From contig NZ_CP137734.1 in NCBI RefSeq assembly GCF_033406955.1, positions 4,464,001 through 4,528,000 of the forward strand: a stretch of 64,000 nt of DNA. The letters run 5' to 3'. This DNA is from Streptomyces violaceoruber. GTDB taxonomy: Bacteria; Actinomycetota; Actinomycetes; Streptomycetales; Streptomycetaceae. This document shows, piece by piece, positions 49,149-57,665 of this stretch. A program made the translations under genes and the position numbers. Below the pieces are notes generated by a model that made no database searches, was not told where the DNA came from, and worked only from the letters and a program-made list of their open reading frames with translations. Positions within the stretch are counted from its first letter, which is position 1, and each line of letters starts with the position of its first letter.

Positions 49149-49548
49149 CACGGGGCAGCTGAGCCTTTCGGTCAGGGGGAACCGCATCCCTTCTACGGGG
49201 CCCGCTCCTGGGGCCGGGCCCCGCGTCCCCACCACGAGCGCCCGCCGGGCCATCCTCCCGGTGGGCGCTCGCACGCCCGGCGCACTCCGTACGGGCGGGG
49301 TGTGCGCTCGGGTTGAACAGTTGAGCTGTGGAGCCCCCTGAGGGATGGAAACGTCACGAAGTTGGGTAAAAACGCTGTGGTGGCGCCATCGTTCATGATT
49401 CGCTCTCCCTCATCAACGCAGCTCCTCGGACGACCTGTTGACCCCCCTCCTGACCGGCCGACTGGGCTGAGCGGGCCGCATCCCCGGCAGTGCCACGGAT
49501 GTGCAGGCCCCACACCTTCCTCTCCTTGTGTGCTTGCGGAGCCGATCC
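49149..49548. other. intergenic region with terminator before the DUF2617 gene
   Basis: No gene seen. It holds a terminator at 49236-49270 (GAGCGCCCGCCGGG/CCCGGTGGGCGCTC, one mismatch) and, on the right, a TTGACC box (near 49438) that may begin the DUF2617 promoter. A GGGTAAAAACGC segment near 49365 is unusually A-rich for this genome. Confidence 0.5.
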
Positions 49549-50085
49549 ATGCTCACGACCCTGAATACCGCCTACACCGACACTCGCGCCGCCGACCTGG
49601 CCTGGGCCCTGGGCCGCGAGCCGCTGCCCGCGCTCGCCTGTCTGGACGTCGAACTGACGGACGCCAGACTTCAGTTGAGGTTGCTCGGCGCCTCCCACCA
49701 AGTCCTGCTCGAGGAGGAGCGGGGCAGCTGCTCGGAGACGGTGGCGTGCATCCCCGGCAGCAGTACCCCCCTCCCGCTGGGCGTCGCCAAACGGGTGGGC
49801 GACTGGGAGTACGAGTTCGCCGCCCGCGTCGAGGTGCTGACGCCGGGCTCCTTCGCCGGCCGCGCCCAGGAACTGCTGGCCCTGGTCTCCGACCACCCGC
49901 ACGGCCTGGCCGGTGTCTTCCCGGGCAGTCCGCACGCCTTCACCGCGCTGCTGGCCCAGCGGCACGAGGGGCAGGTGCACTGGCGGACCTGGCACGCCTA
50001 TCCGCAGGACGGCCAGTTGGTGGCGACCCGGACGCGAGTGGGCGTGCGGGTGCCGACGGCCCGGCTCAGGCCGTCCGCGGTGTGA
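49549..50085 (+). CDS. DUF2617 family protein
   Basis: 178 residues from ATG. TAYTDTRAADLAWALGREPL at the start and LACLDVELTDARLQLRLLGA, then WEYEFAARVEVLTPG, RAQELLALVSDHPHGLAGVF and HAFTALLAQRH, recognised as the DUF2617 family of actinobacteria. Function unknown. It directly precedes the spermidine synthase-like gene, 131 bp apart in the same direction. Confidence 0.8.
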   Translation: MLTTLNTAYTDTRAADLAWALGREPLPALACLDVELTDARLQLRLLGASHQVLLEEERGSCSETVACIPGSSTPLPLGVAKRVGDWEYEFAARVEVLTPGSFAGRAQELLALVSDHPHGLAGVFPGSPHAFTALLAQRHEGQVHWRTWHAYPQDGQLVATRTRVGVRVPTARLRPSAV

Positions 50086-50216
50086 GCGGGCGGCACCGGC
50101 GGGTGCGAGCGACCGGGCACCGAATGGAACCGAATAAACCTGTGGTGCACGACAGGCCCTGAGTTTCACACGTGTGGGTGACGAAGCGCAGTGCTGGAGT
50201 GACGTAACGTCACTGC

Positions 50217-51893
50217 GTGATCGAACCGCACGCGCCCGCCCCGCCCGGCTCTCCGCCGTCCTGGGGCGGCCCCTGCGGCCCGGAAGCGCCCGCGCGGCTG
50301 CCCGTCCGGCCGGCCGTCGGGCGGTTCCTGGTGCTGGCGGGCGTGTTCGTGTGCGCGGCCTGCGGGCTCGTGTACGAACTCGAACTCGTCGCGCTCGCCT
50401 CGTACCTGATCGGCGACTCGGTCACCCAGGCGTCCGTCGTCCTGTCCGTCATGGTCTTCGCCATGGGTCTCGGCTCGCTCGCCGCCAAACGGCTGCGCGG
50501 CCTGGCGGCGGCCGGCTTCGGCGCGCTGGAGGCCGCGCTCGCCCTGGTCGGCGGCTCCAGCGCCATGCTGCTGTACGCGGTCTTCGCCTGGACCGGCGGC
50601 TGGGGCGGCCTGTGGGCCGACGGCCCGCGCATCCTGCTGGTCGCCTTCTCGCTCGCCATCGGCGTGCTGATCGGCGCCGAGGTGCCGCTGCTCATGGAGC
50701 TGATCCAGCGGGTGCGCAGGCAGGACCCGGGCGGTGCCGTCGCCGACCTGTTCGCCGCGGACTACGTCGGCGCGCTCGTCGGCGGCCTCGCCTTCCCGTT
50801 CGTCCTGCTGCCCTTCCTCGGCCAGCTCACCGGCGCGCTGCTCACCGGCACCGTCAACGCGGTCGTCGGCGCCGCCCTGGTCCTCGGACTGTTCCGGCGC
50901 GACCTGACCCGGCGGGCGCGCTGGCTGCTGCTGACCGCCAACGCGGTCGTCCTCGCCCTCCTCGCCACGGCGACCGTCCTCGCCGACGACTTCGAACGCG
51001 CGGCCCGGCACGCCGTGTACGGCCAGGACGTGCGCGTGGCCGTCCGGACCGGCGTGCAGGAGGTCGTCCTCACCGGCGACGCCGACGGCCGGCCCCTCGA
51101 CCTGTTCCTCGACGGGCGGCTGCGGGTGCGCGGCAGCGACGAGCGGAGCTACCACGAGGCGCTGGTGCGCCCCGCCATGGGCGGCCCGCACGCGCGCGTG
51201 CTGATCCTCGGCGGCGGCGACGGCCTGGCCGCGCGGGAGGTGCTGCGCCACCCCGGCGTGCGCCGCGTCGACGTCCTCGAAGCCGACCCCGGCCTGGCCC
51301 GGCTGGCCCGGCACGACCCCGGACTGTCCACCCTCAACGAGCACGCCTACGGCGACGCGCGCGTCCGAGTCCTCTCGGGCGACGCCTTCCACCGGCTGCG
51401 CGCGACGCCCTCCGCGACGTACGACGTGGTGATCTCGGACCTGCCCGACCCGGGCGTCACGGCCAGCACGAAGCTGTACTCCCAGGAGTTCTACGGACTG
51501 CTGGGGCGGGTGCTCGCGCCCGACGGGCGGCTGGCGGTCCACGCGGGCCCGGTCGACGCCCGTCCCCGCGCCTTCTGGACCGTGGACGCCACCCTCCGCG
51601 CGGCGGGCCTGCCCGCCGTCGCCTACCGCGTCGGCGCCCGCGACACCGGCCCCGGCCCCGGCCCTGGCCCCGGCTCCGTGCCCGGCCCCCGCCGCGCGGC
51701 CGCGGGCCCTCCCGCGCCCCGCGGCTGGGGCTTCCTGCTGGCCGCGCGCACGGCCCCCGCCCCGCGCCTGGACCCGGCGGCACCCCGCCCGCACAGCCTG
51801 ACCCCGGACTCCCTGGCCCGGGGCGTCCGCGAGGCGGCCCGCACCCGGATGGCGGGGCTGCCGCCCTCCACGCTCGTGCATCCGCGGTTCTGA
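50217..51893 (+). CDS. membrane spermidine synthase-like protein (polyamine aminopropyltransferase)
   Basis: 558 residues from GTG. Residues 35-240 hold about seven membrane segments (FLVLAGVFVCAACGLVYELE, VVLSVMVFAMGLGSLAAKRL, LLVAFSLAIGVLIGAEVPLL). The soluble C-terminal half is a SpeE-type Rossmann domain: VLILGGGDGLAAREVLRHPG, VDVLEADPGLARL, VVISDLPDPGVTASTKLYSQ. It would transfer an aminopropyl group from decarboxylated SAM; the substrate in Streptomyces is not certain. A low-complexity PGPGPG insertion lies near 480. The membrane fusion is common in actinobacteria. Confidence 0.88.
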   Translation: MIEPHAPAPPGSPPSWGGPCGPEAPARLPVRPAVGRFLVLAGVFVCAACGLVYELELVALASYLIGDSVTQASVVLSVMVFAMGLGSLAAKRLRGLAAAGFGALEAALALVGGSSAMLLYAVFAWTGGWGGLWADGPRILLVAFSLAIGVLIGAEVPLLMELIQRVRRQDPGGAVADLFAADYVGALVGGLAFPFVLLPFLGQLTGALLTGTVNAVVGAALVLGLFRRDLTRRARWLLLTANAVVLALLATATVLADDFERAARHAVYGQDVRVAVRTGVQEVVLTGDADGRPLDLFLDGRLRVRGSDERSYHEALVRPAMGGPHARVLILGGGDGLAAREVLRHPGVRRVDVLEADPGLARLARHDPGLSTLNEHAYGDARVRVLSGDAFHRLRATPSATYDVVISDLPDPGVTASTKLYSQEFYGLLGRVLAPDGRLAVHAGPVDARPRAFWTVDATLRAAGLPAVAYRVGARDTGPGPGPGPGSVPGPRRAAAGPPAPRGWGFLLAARTAPAPRLDPAAPRPHSLTPDSLARGVREAARTRMAGLPPSTLVHPRF

Positions 51894-52146
51894 GCGCGCC
51901 CGCGGGCGCCGCGAGGGTGATCCACCGCGTCCCCGTGCGGCGGTCCGACCCTCCCCCCGGGACGGACCGCCACACCCCCCTGTGGATCGCTCGCACCGGG
52001 AATCTACGGCCGCCCCGCGCGCAGCGGAATCCGGCGGTGGGTGGAGACCGGAGCCAACCCAGCGCGGTAGTCGCCCGGTTCCTGCAACTTCCGCGGTACG
52101 GCAGAAGGATGACGCCGACGCCGGGCGGCGGACCTACGCTGCGGGA

Positions 52147-53307
52147 ATGCGCCTGCACCCCCTGGCGGCCGACGGCCTGATCGCCGCGGCGCTGACGACC
52201 GTGGCCGTCCTGCTCGGCACCGAGGCCGTCGCCCAGGGGTGGCCCGCGCTCGACCCGCTCGCCTGGACGCTCGTCGCCCTGCTCACCCTCCCGCTCGTCC
52301 TGCGCACCCGCGCCCCCGTCACCGTCTGCCTCGCCGTGCACGCCTGCTGGGCGCTCTACATCACGCTCGACTACTGGCCCGTCGTCGGCTCCTTCGGCCC
52401 CATGCTCGCCGTCTACACCGTCGCCGCCCAGCGCCCCACCCGCACCGCCGCCGCCTGCGCCGCCCTGCTCGCCGGGGTGTGGATCTACGCCGGGCTGCGC
52501 AGCGACTCCGGGGCCATGGCCTCGGTGGCGGGGCAGGCCGTGGGCTTCCCGCTGGTGCTGTGGCGGTTCGGGTACGTGGCCCGCCGGACCGGCGAGCTGA
52601 CGCTGCGGCTGCGGGCCGAACAGGCCGACCGGGCCCGCCGCGAGGTCGCCGAGGAGCGTGTGCGGATCGCCCGCGAACTGCACGACGTGGTCGCCCACCA
52701 CATCGCCGTCATCAACGTCCAGGCCGGACTGGCCCGCTTCGTCTTCCGGTCCGACGCCCGCACCGCACGCGACGCCCTGGACACCATCGAGGGCGCCAGC
52801 GGCGAGGCACTGGCCGAACTGCGCCGCATGCTCGGCCTGTTGCGCGCCGACGGCGTGCAGGGCGCGGACGGCGCCCCCGCTCCCGGCCTCGACCAGCTCG
52901 ACGAGATGGTCACCCGGGTGCGCACCGGCGGCGTGGGCGTTCGGCTGCGTGTCACCGGCACCCCGCGGCCCCTGCCGCCAGGCGTTCAGCTGTGCGTCTA
53001 CCGGGTGGTGCAGGAGGCCCTCACCAACGTGCTCAAGCACGCGCCCGGCGCGGACGCCGCCGTCGAACTCGCCTACCGTGCGGGCGAGGTGACCGTCTCG
53101 GTGACCGACGGCGGACCGGCCGGGGGACCGGATCCGGTCACACCTGCCGAAGGGGGCGGCCACGGCTTGATCGGGATGCGGGAGAGGGCCAAGCTCTACG
53201 GCGGGACGATCGCCGTCGGCCCGCGCAGCGAGGGTGGATTCGGCGTGCGCCTGACCCTTCCGACGCCGGTACAAGTCGCACGCCGGGGAGACTCCGTGCG
53301 GGAATGA
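52147..53307 (+). CDS. sensor histidine kinase (NarL-type partner, HisKA_3)
   Basis: 386 residues from ATG. Four or five N-terminal membrane helices (about 8-145) with little between them, so the signal is probably sensed in the membrane. Dimerisation box RIARELHDVVAHHIAVINVQ with phospho-His179, then HATPase_c (CVYRVVQEALTNVLKHAPGA, GGGHGLIGMRERAKLYGGTI). A TACGCT -10 box ends 6 nt before the ATG and no ribosome-binding site is seen: likely leaderless. ATGA overlap with the response regulator. Confidence 0.92.
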   Translation: MRLHPLAADGLIAAALTTVAVLLGTEAVAQGWPALDPLAWTLVALLTLPLVLRTRAPVTVCLAVHACWALYITLDYWPVVGSFGPMLAVYTVAAQRPTRTAAACAALLAGVWIYAGLRSDSGAMASVAGQAVGFPLVLWRFGYVARRTGELTLRLRAEQADRARREVAEERVRIARELHDVVAHHIAVINVQAGLARFVFRSDARTARDALDTIEGASGEALAELRRMLGLLRADGVQGADGAPAPGLDQLDEMVTRVRTGGVGVRLRVTGTPRPLPPGVQLCVYRVVQEALTNVLKHAPGADAAVELAYRAGEVTVSVTDGGPAGGPDPVTPAEGGGHGLIGMRERAKLYGGTIAVGPRSEGGFGVRLTLPTPVQVARRGDSVRE

Positions 53308-54050
53308 CCGACGCAGACCGCCCGACGGACGGGCCGCACCACGACGCCGCCGGGCCGATCCGCCTGCTGGTCGTCGACGACCAGTACCTCGTCCGCACCG
53401 GCCTCGCCACGCTGCTGCGCGCCGCCCCCGGCATGGAGGTCGTCGGCGAGGCGTCCGACGGCGCCGAGGCGGTGGTGCTGGCCGCCCGGACCCGGCCGGA
53501 CGTGGTCCTGATGGACATCCGCATGCCCGGCCTCACCGGTATCCAGGCCACCGAGCGGATCCTCGCCCAGGCGGTGGACCCGGCGCCCCGCATCCTCGTC
53601 CTGACCACCTTCGACCTCGACGAGTACGTGTACGGCGCCCTGCGGGCCGGCGCGTCCGGCTTCCTGCTCAAGGACGCGGGCCCCGAACGGCTGCTGGCCG
53701 CGGTCACCGCGGTGCACGGCGGCGACGCGCTGTTCGCCCCCGCGGTCACCCGGCGCCTGGTGGAGGCGTTCACGCGGATGACGGACACGGGGCGGGCGGA
53801 TCCGCCGGACGCCGGTCCGCCGCCGCCCGCGCTGACGACGCTGACCGGCCGCGAGGCCGAGGTCCTGCAACTGGTCGGCCGCGGACTGAGCAACGCCGAG
53901 GCCGCCGACCGGCTGTTCATCAGCGAGGCCACCGTGAAGACCCACCTCAACCGCACCATGAGCAAGCTGGGCCTGACCAGCAGGGCCCAGGCGGTGGTCG
54001 TGGCGTACGAGACGGGACTGGTGACGCCGGGGGGCGCGGGCGCCGGGTGA
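53304..54050 (+). CDS. NarL/LuxR-type response regulator
   Basis: 248 residues. Receiver domain 19-135 with acidic pair D25/D26, phospho-acceptor D71 in VVLMDIRMPGLTG and K in FLLKDAGPERLL; C-terminal LuxR helix-turn-helix (LTGREAEVLQLVGRGLSNAE, VKTHLNRTMSKLGL). It pairs with the kinase in front by start/stop overlap. Targets unknown; there is no nearby transporter operon that would name the signal. Confidence 0.94.
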   Translation: MTDADRPTDGPHHDAAGPIRLLVVDDQYLVRTGLATLLRAAPGMEVVGEASDGAEAVVLAARTRPDVVLMDIRMPGLTGIQATERILAQAVDPAPRILVLTTFDLDEYVYGALRAGASGFLLKDAGPERLLAAVTAVHGGDALFAPAVTRRLVEAFTRMTDTGRADPPDAGPPPPALTTLTGREAEVLQLVGRGLSNAEAADRLFISEATVKTHLNRTMSKLGLTSRAQAVVVAYETGLVTPGGAGAG

Positions 54051-54102
54051 CTTTGTGCCGACGGGGGGTGCGCCGGGCCGCCGCTGGGTAGGGTGCCGTG
54101 AC

Positions 54103-54975
54103 ATGGAGCATGAGGTGTTCGTTCCGGTTCCGGCCGAGCGGCTCAGGGACGTGCTGGCCGACCCCGTCCGGGTCGCCCGGGCGGTTCCGGGGCTCCAGCA
54201 GGACGCCGGGGCCGAGCCCGTCGCGGGCCGGCTGAAGGTGCGCATCGGCAGTCACTCCATCACCTACCGCGGCTCCCTGCGCCTGTCCGCGCGCGGGGAC
54301 GGCACCTACGCCGTCGAGGGCGACGCCACCGAGTCGCGCGGCACCGGCGCGGTCGCGCTCGCGCTGACGCTGCGCGCGGACGACGCCGAGGGCGGCGCCA
54401 CCCTCACCTTCACCGGGACGGCCACCGCGGACGGGCGGGTCGCGGAGCTGCCGCCGGACTCGGTGGCGTCGGCCGCGAACCGGCTGCTGGCCCGGTTCGC
54501 GGAGAACCTGGGCACAGCGGCGCAGGCGCCCCCCGCGCCGGAGCCGGAGCCGAGCCCGCAACCCGAACCGCGCCCCGCCTCCGTCTTCGACACCGAGGTC
54601 CCCCCGTCCTCCCTCGCGGACAGCGACAGCGACAGCGACGGCGACGCGGACGAGGACACAGGCGCAGGCGCAGGCGCAGACGCAGACGCGCACGCGGACG
54701 AGAAGGCGGAGGCGGAAGGGGACGCGGACCGCGGCGGGCGCACGGACGACGAGCCGGCCGTCCCGCCCCCCGCCGAGGCCGCGCACGCGCGCCGCACGAT
54801 GATCGGCCGCAGCGCCGAGGAAGTGGACCACGCCCCGCCGCGCGGCCGGTACGCCCCCGTGCCCGCGCCCCAGCCGAGCGCGGTCGGCGCCCCCCTGCGC
54901 TGGGCCGCCCCCGCGGCGGCGCTGGTCGTGGCGTCGGCGATCGTGGTGGGCCGCGCACTGCGCAAGCGCCGCTGA
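54103..54975 (+). CDS. tail-anchored SRPBCC (CoxG-like) protein
   Basis: 290 residues from ATG. Residues 1-145 form an SRPBCC/CoxG domain (MEHEVFVPVPAERLRDVLAD, AVPGLQQDAG, ITYRGSLRLSARGDGTYAVE, ATLTFTGTATADGRVAELPP). An acidic, repetitive linker follows (about 146-255, with DSDSDSDGDADED), then a C-terminal membrane helix (AAPAAALVVASAIVVGRAL) and RKRR. CoxG proteins anchor carbon-monoxide dehydrogenase, but no cox genes are near, so the ligand is unknown. TAGGGT ends 8 nt before ATG: probably leaderless. Confidence 0.82.
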   Translation: MEHEVFVPVPAERLRDVLADPVRVARAVPGLQQDAGAEPVAGRLKVRIGSHSITYRGSLRLSARGDGTYAVEGDATESRGTGAVALALTLRADDAEGGATLTFTGTATADGRVAELPPDSVASAANRLLARFAENLGTAAQAPPAPEPEPSPQPEPRPASVFDTEVPPSSLADSDSDSDGDADEDTGAGAGADADAHADEKAEAEGDADRGGRTDDEPAVPPPAEAAHARRTMIGRSAEEVDHAPPRGRYAPVPAPQPSAVGAPLRWAAPAAALVVASAIVVGRALRKRR

Positions 54976-55043
54976 CCACCGCCGGACCGCCGCGGAGCAC
55001 CCGCCGGGTGGGGCGCCCTTGATCGCCCCAGTAGGGTCGTGGC

Positions 55044-55832
55044 GTGAGTAACGAACCCATCACGCTGACCGCGGGCGACGCGGAGGCGACCGTGCTGCCG
55101 GGCAACGGCGGCCGGATCGGCGGACTCCGCGTCGGCGGCACGGAGCTGCTCCGCCAGGGCGAGCGCTACGGCTGCTTCCCGATGGTCCCCTGGTGCGGAC
55201 GCATCCGCGACGGCCGCTTCAGCGACGGCGCCGTGGTCCACCAGATGCCGCTGAACTCCCCGCCGCACGCCATCCACGGCACCGCCCGCGACGCCGCCTG
55301 GCGCACCGCGCGGGTCACCGCCGACGAGGCCGTCATCACGTACGACCTCGTCGACCCCTGGCCCTACCCCGGCCGCGTCACCCAGGTGGTCGCGCTCGCC
55401 GAGGACCGGCTCACGCTGTCGATGTCCGTGGAGACGTACGAGTCGTCCTTCCCGGCGCAGATCGGCTGGCACCCCTGGTTCAACCGGACCCTCGACGGCA
55501 CCGGTGTGGAGATCGCCTTCGACCCCGCCTGGCAGGAGGAGCGCGGCGACGACCACCTCCCCACCGGCAACCGCGTCGAGCCGAAGCCCGGCCCCTGGGA
55601 CGACTGCTTCGGCATGCCCGACGGCGTCGACGTCACGCTGACCTGGCCGGGGCTGCTGGAGCTGAAGGTGACCAGCCGGGAGCAGTGGGCCGTGGTGTAC
55701 GACGAGCAGGAGGCCGCCGTCTGCGTGGAGCCGCAGACCGGCCCGCCCAACGGCCTGAACACCCTCCCCCGCCTGGTCACACCCCTGGAGCCGCTGGAGG
55801 CGACGACCACCTGGTCCTGGCGCCGCCCTTAA
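55044..55832 (+). CDS. aldose 1-epimerase family protein
   Basis: 262 residues from GTG. GNGGRIGGLRVGGTELL, YGCFPMVPWCGRIRDGRF, PPHAIHGTARDAAW with the conserved His, QIGWHPWFNR and VCVEPQTGPPNGLN place it in the mutarotase/GalM superfamily; the catalytic His and Glu are present. It interconverts sugar anomers; substrate not fixed by sequence. TAGGGT ends 6 nt before the GTG without a ribosome-binding site: leaderless. 10 bp before pyrE. Confidence 0.9.
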   Translation: MSNEPITLTAGDAEATVLPGNGGRIGGLRVGGTELLRQGERYGCFPMVPWCGRIRDGRFSDGAVVHQMPLNSPPHAIHGTARDAAWRTARVTADEAVITYDLVDPWPYPGRVTQVVALAEDRLTLSMSVETYESSFPAQIGWHPWFNRTLDGTGVEIAFDPAWQEERGDDHLPTGNRVEPKPGPWDDCFGMPDGVDVTLTWPGLLELKVTSREQWAVVYDEQEAAVCVEPQTGPPNGLNTLPRLVTPLEPLEATTTWSWRRP

Positions 55833-55842
55833 GCTGGCGTAC

Positions 55843-56391
55843 ATGACGGACGTACGCGGCGAGCTGCTGCAGCAGATCAAGGACAAGGCCGTGGTGCACG
55901 GCAAGGTCACCCTCTCCTCGGGGCTGGAGGCCGACTACTACGTCGACCTGCGCCGCATCACCCTCGACGGCGAGGCCGCGCCGCTGGTCGGCCAGGTGCT
56001 GCTGGACCTCACCGCCGACCTGGAGTTCGACGCGGTGGGCGGGCTCACCATGGGCGCCGACCCGGTCGCCGCGAGCATGCTGCACGCCGCCGCCGCGCGC
56101 GGCCGCAGGCTGGACGCGTTCGTCGTCCGCAAGGCCGCCAAGGCGCACGGGCTGCAGCGCCGCGTCGAGGGCCCGGAGATCAAGGGCCGCCGCGTCGTGG
56201 TCGTCGAGGACACCTCCACCACCGGCGGCTCCCCGCTCACCGCCGTCGAGGCCGTGCGCGAGGCCGGCGCCGAGGTGGTCGCCGTGGCGACGATCGTCGA
56301 CCGGGCGACCGGGGCCGGCGAGAAGATCCAGGACGGCGCGGGGGTGCCGTACCTGTACGCGTACGGCAAGGACGAGCTGGGCCTGGACTGA
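55843..56391 (+). CDS. pyrE: orotate phosphoribosyltransferase
   Basis: 182 residues from ATG. LSSGLEADYYVDLRRITLDG near the start, GGLTMGADPVAASMLHAAAA, KAAKAHGLQRRVEGP, and the PRPP loop VVVVEDTSTTGGSPLTAVEA. Makes orotidine 5'-phosphate in pyrimidine synthesis. TAAGCT ends 7 nt before the ATG; leaderless or read through from the epimerase gene. Confidence 0.96.
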   Translation: MTDVRGELLQQIKDKAVVHGKVTLSSGLEADYYVDLRRITLDGEAAPLVGQVLLDLTADLEFDAVGGLTMGADPVAASMLHAAAARGRRLDAFVVRKAAKAHGLQRRVEGPEIKGRRVVVVEDTSTTGGSPLTAVEAVREAGAEVVAVATIVDRATGAGEKIQDGAGVPYLYAYGKDELGLD

Positions 56392-56563
56392 CACCAGGGG
56401 TACCGGGGGAACCTGGGGGACCAGGGGCCGAGACGGGGCCGGGGTCCACTCGGGGATTCCCGTTCCGTCTGGAAGGATGGGGCCGACGATGACGTCGCCC
56501 CCCAGTCCTAGGTCAGGGCCATAAGCAACAACACGCCCACCCGCACATACAAGGAGCGGACAG

Positions 56564-57595
56564 ATGCCCATCGCAACTCCCGAGGTCTACAACGAGATGC
56601 TGGACCGGGCGAAGGCAGGAAAGTTCGCCTACCCCGCCATCAACGTGACCTCTTCCCAGACGCTGCACGCCGCCCTGCGCGGCTTCGCGGAGGCGGAGAG
56701 CGACGGCATCGTCCAGATCTCCACCGGCGGCGCCGAGTTCCTGGGCGGCCAGCACAACAAGGACATGGTGACCGGCGCCGTCGCCCTCGCCGAGTTCGCG
56801 CACATCGTCGCCGAGAAGTACGACGTCACCGTCGCCCTGCACACGGACCACTGCCCCAAGGACAAGCTCGACGGGTACGTACGCCCGCTGATCGCCGTCT
56901 CCGAGGAGCGCGTCAAGGCCGGCCGCAACCCGCTGTTCCAGTCGCACATGTGGGACGGCTCGGCCGAGACCCTGGCCGACAACCTCTCCATCGCCGAGGA
57001 GCTGCTGGCGCGCGCCCGCGCCGCCAAGATCATCCTCGAGGTCGAGATCACCCCGACCGGCGGCGAGGAGGACGGCGTCTCCCACGAGATCAACGACTCC
57101 CTGTACACCACGGTCGACGACGCGGTCCGCACCGTCGAGGCCCTGGGCCTGGGCGAGAAGGGCCGCTACCTGCTCGCCGCGTCCTTCGGCAACGTGCACG
57201 GCGTCTACAAGCCGGGCAACGTCGTGCTCCGCCCCGAGCTGCTCAAGGAGCTGAACGAGGGCATCGCGTCGAAGTACGGCCAGCCGGCCGGCAGCAAGCC
57301 GTTCGACTTCGTCTTCCACGGCGGCTCCGGCTCCACCGCCGAGGAGATCGCGACCGCCCTGGAGAACGGCGTGGTCAAGATGAACATCGACACGGACACC
57401 CAGTACGCCTTCACGCGTCCGGTCGTCGACCACATGTTCCGCAACTACGACGGCGTCCTCAAGGTCGACGGCGAGGTCGGCAACAAGAAGACGTACGACC
57501 CGCGCACCTGGGGCAAGCTGGCCGAGGCCGGCATGGCCGCGCGCGTCGTGGAGGCCTGCGGCCACCTGCGCTCGGCGGGCCAGAAGATCAAGTAA
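56564..57595 (+). CDS. fba: class II fructose-bisphosphate aldolase
   Basis: 343 residues, ATG 8 nt after AAGGAGCGG. INVTSSQTLHAALRGFAEAE, zinc motif VALHTDHCPKDKLDGY, HMWDGSAETLADNL, LEVEITPTGGEEDGV, FGNVHGVYKPGNVVLRPEL, FVFHGGSGSTAEEIATALEN and VKMNIDTDTQYAFTRPV are all present. Splits fructose 1,6-bisphosphate in glycolysis and works in reverse in gluconeogenesis. Sole aldolase type typical of Streptomyces. Own terminator downstream. Confidence 0.98.
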   Translation: MPIATPEVYNEMLDRAKAGKFAYPAINVTSSQTLHAALRGFAEAESDGIVQISTGGAEFLGGQHNKDMVTGAVALAEFAHIVAEKYDVTVALHTDHCPKDKLDGYVRPLIAVSEERVKAGRNPLFQSHMWDGSAETLADNLSIAEELLARARAAKIILEVEITPTGGEEDGVSHEINDSLYTTVDDAVRTVEALGLGEKGRYLLAASFGNVHGVYKPGNVVLRPELLKELNEGIASKYGQPAGSKPFDFVFHGGSGSTAEEIATALENGVVKMNIDTDTQYAFTRPVVDHMFRNYDGVLKVDGEVGNKKTYDPRTWGKLAEAGMAARVVEACGHLRSAGQKIK

Positions 57596-57621
57596 CACCC
57601 GGTCGACACGACCGTACGCAC

Positions 57622-57648
57622 GAGCCCGGCGCCCTTCGCGCCGGGCTC
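57622..57648 (+). terminator. terminator of fba
   Basis: A perfect 11-bp stem GAGCCCGGCGC/GCGCCGGGCTC with a 5-nt loop, 27 nt after the stop and directly before the -10 box of the next gene. Confidence 0.85.
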
Positions 57649-57665
57649 GCTGTATACCTGGGGGC

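Noticed and set aside
56500..56515. CAGTCCTAGGTCAGG upstream of fba, resembling the AICE 2 operator
   Set aside because: Only the left nine bases fit and the palindrome is broken; likely chance.
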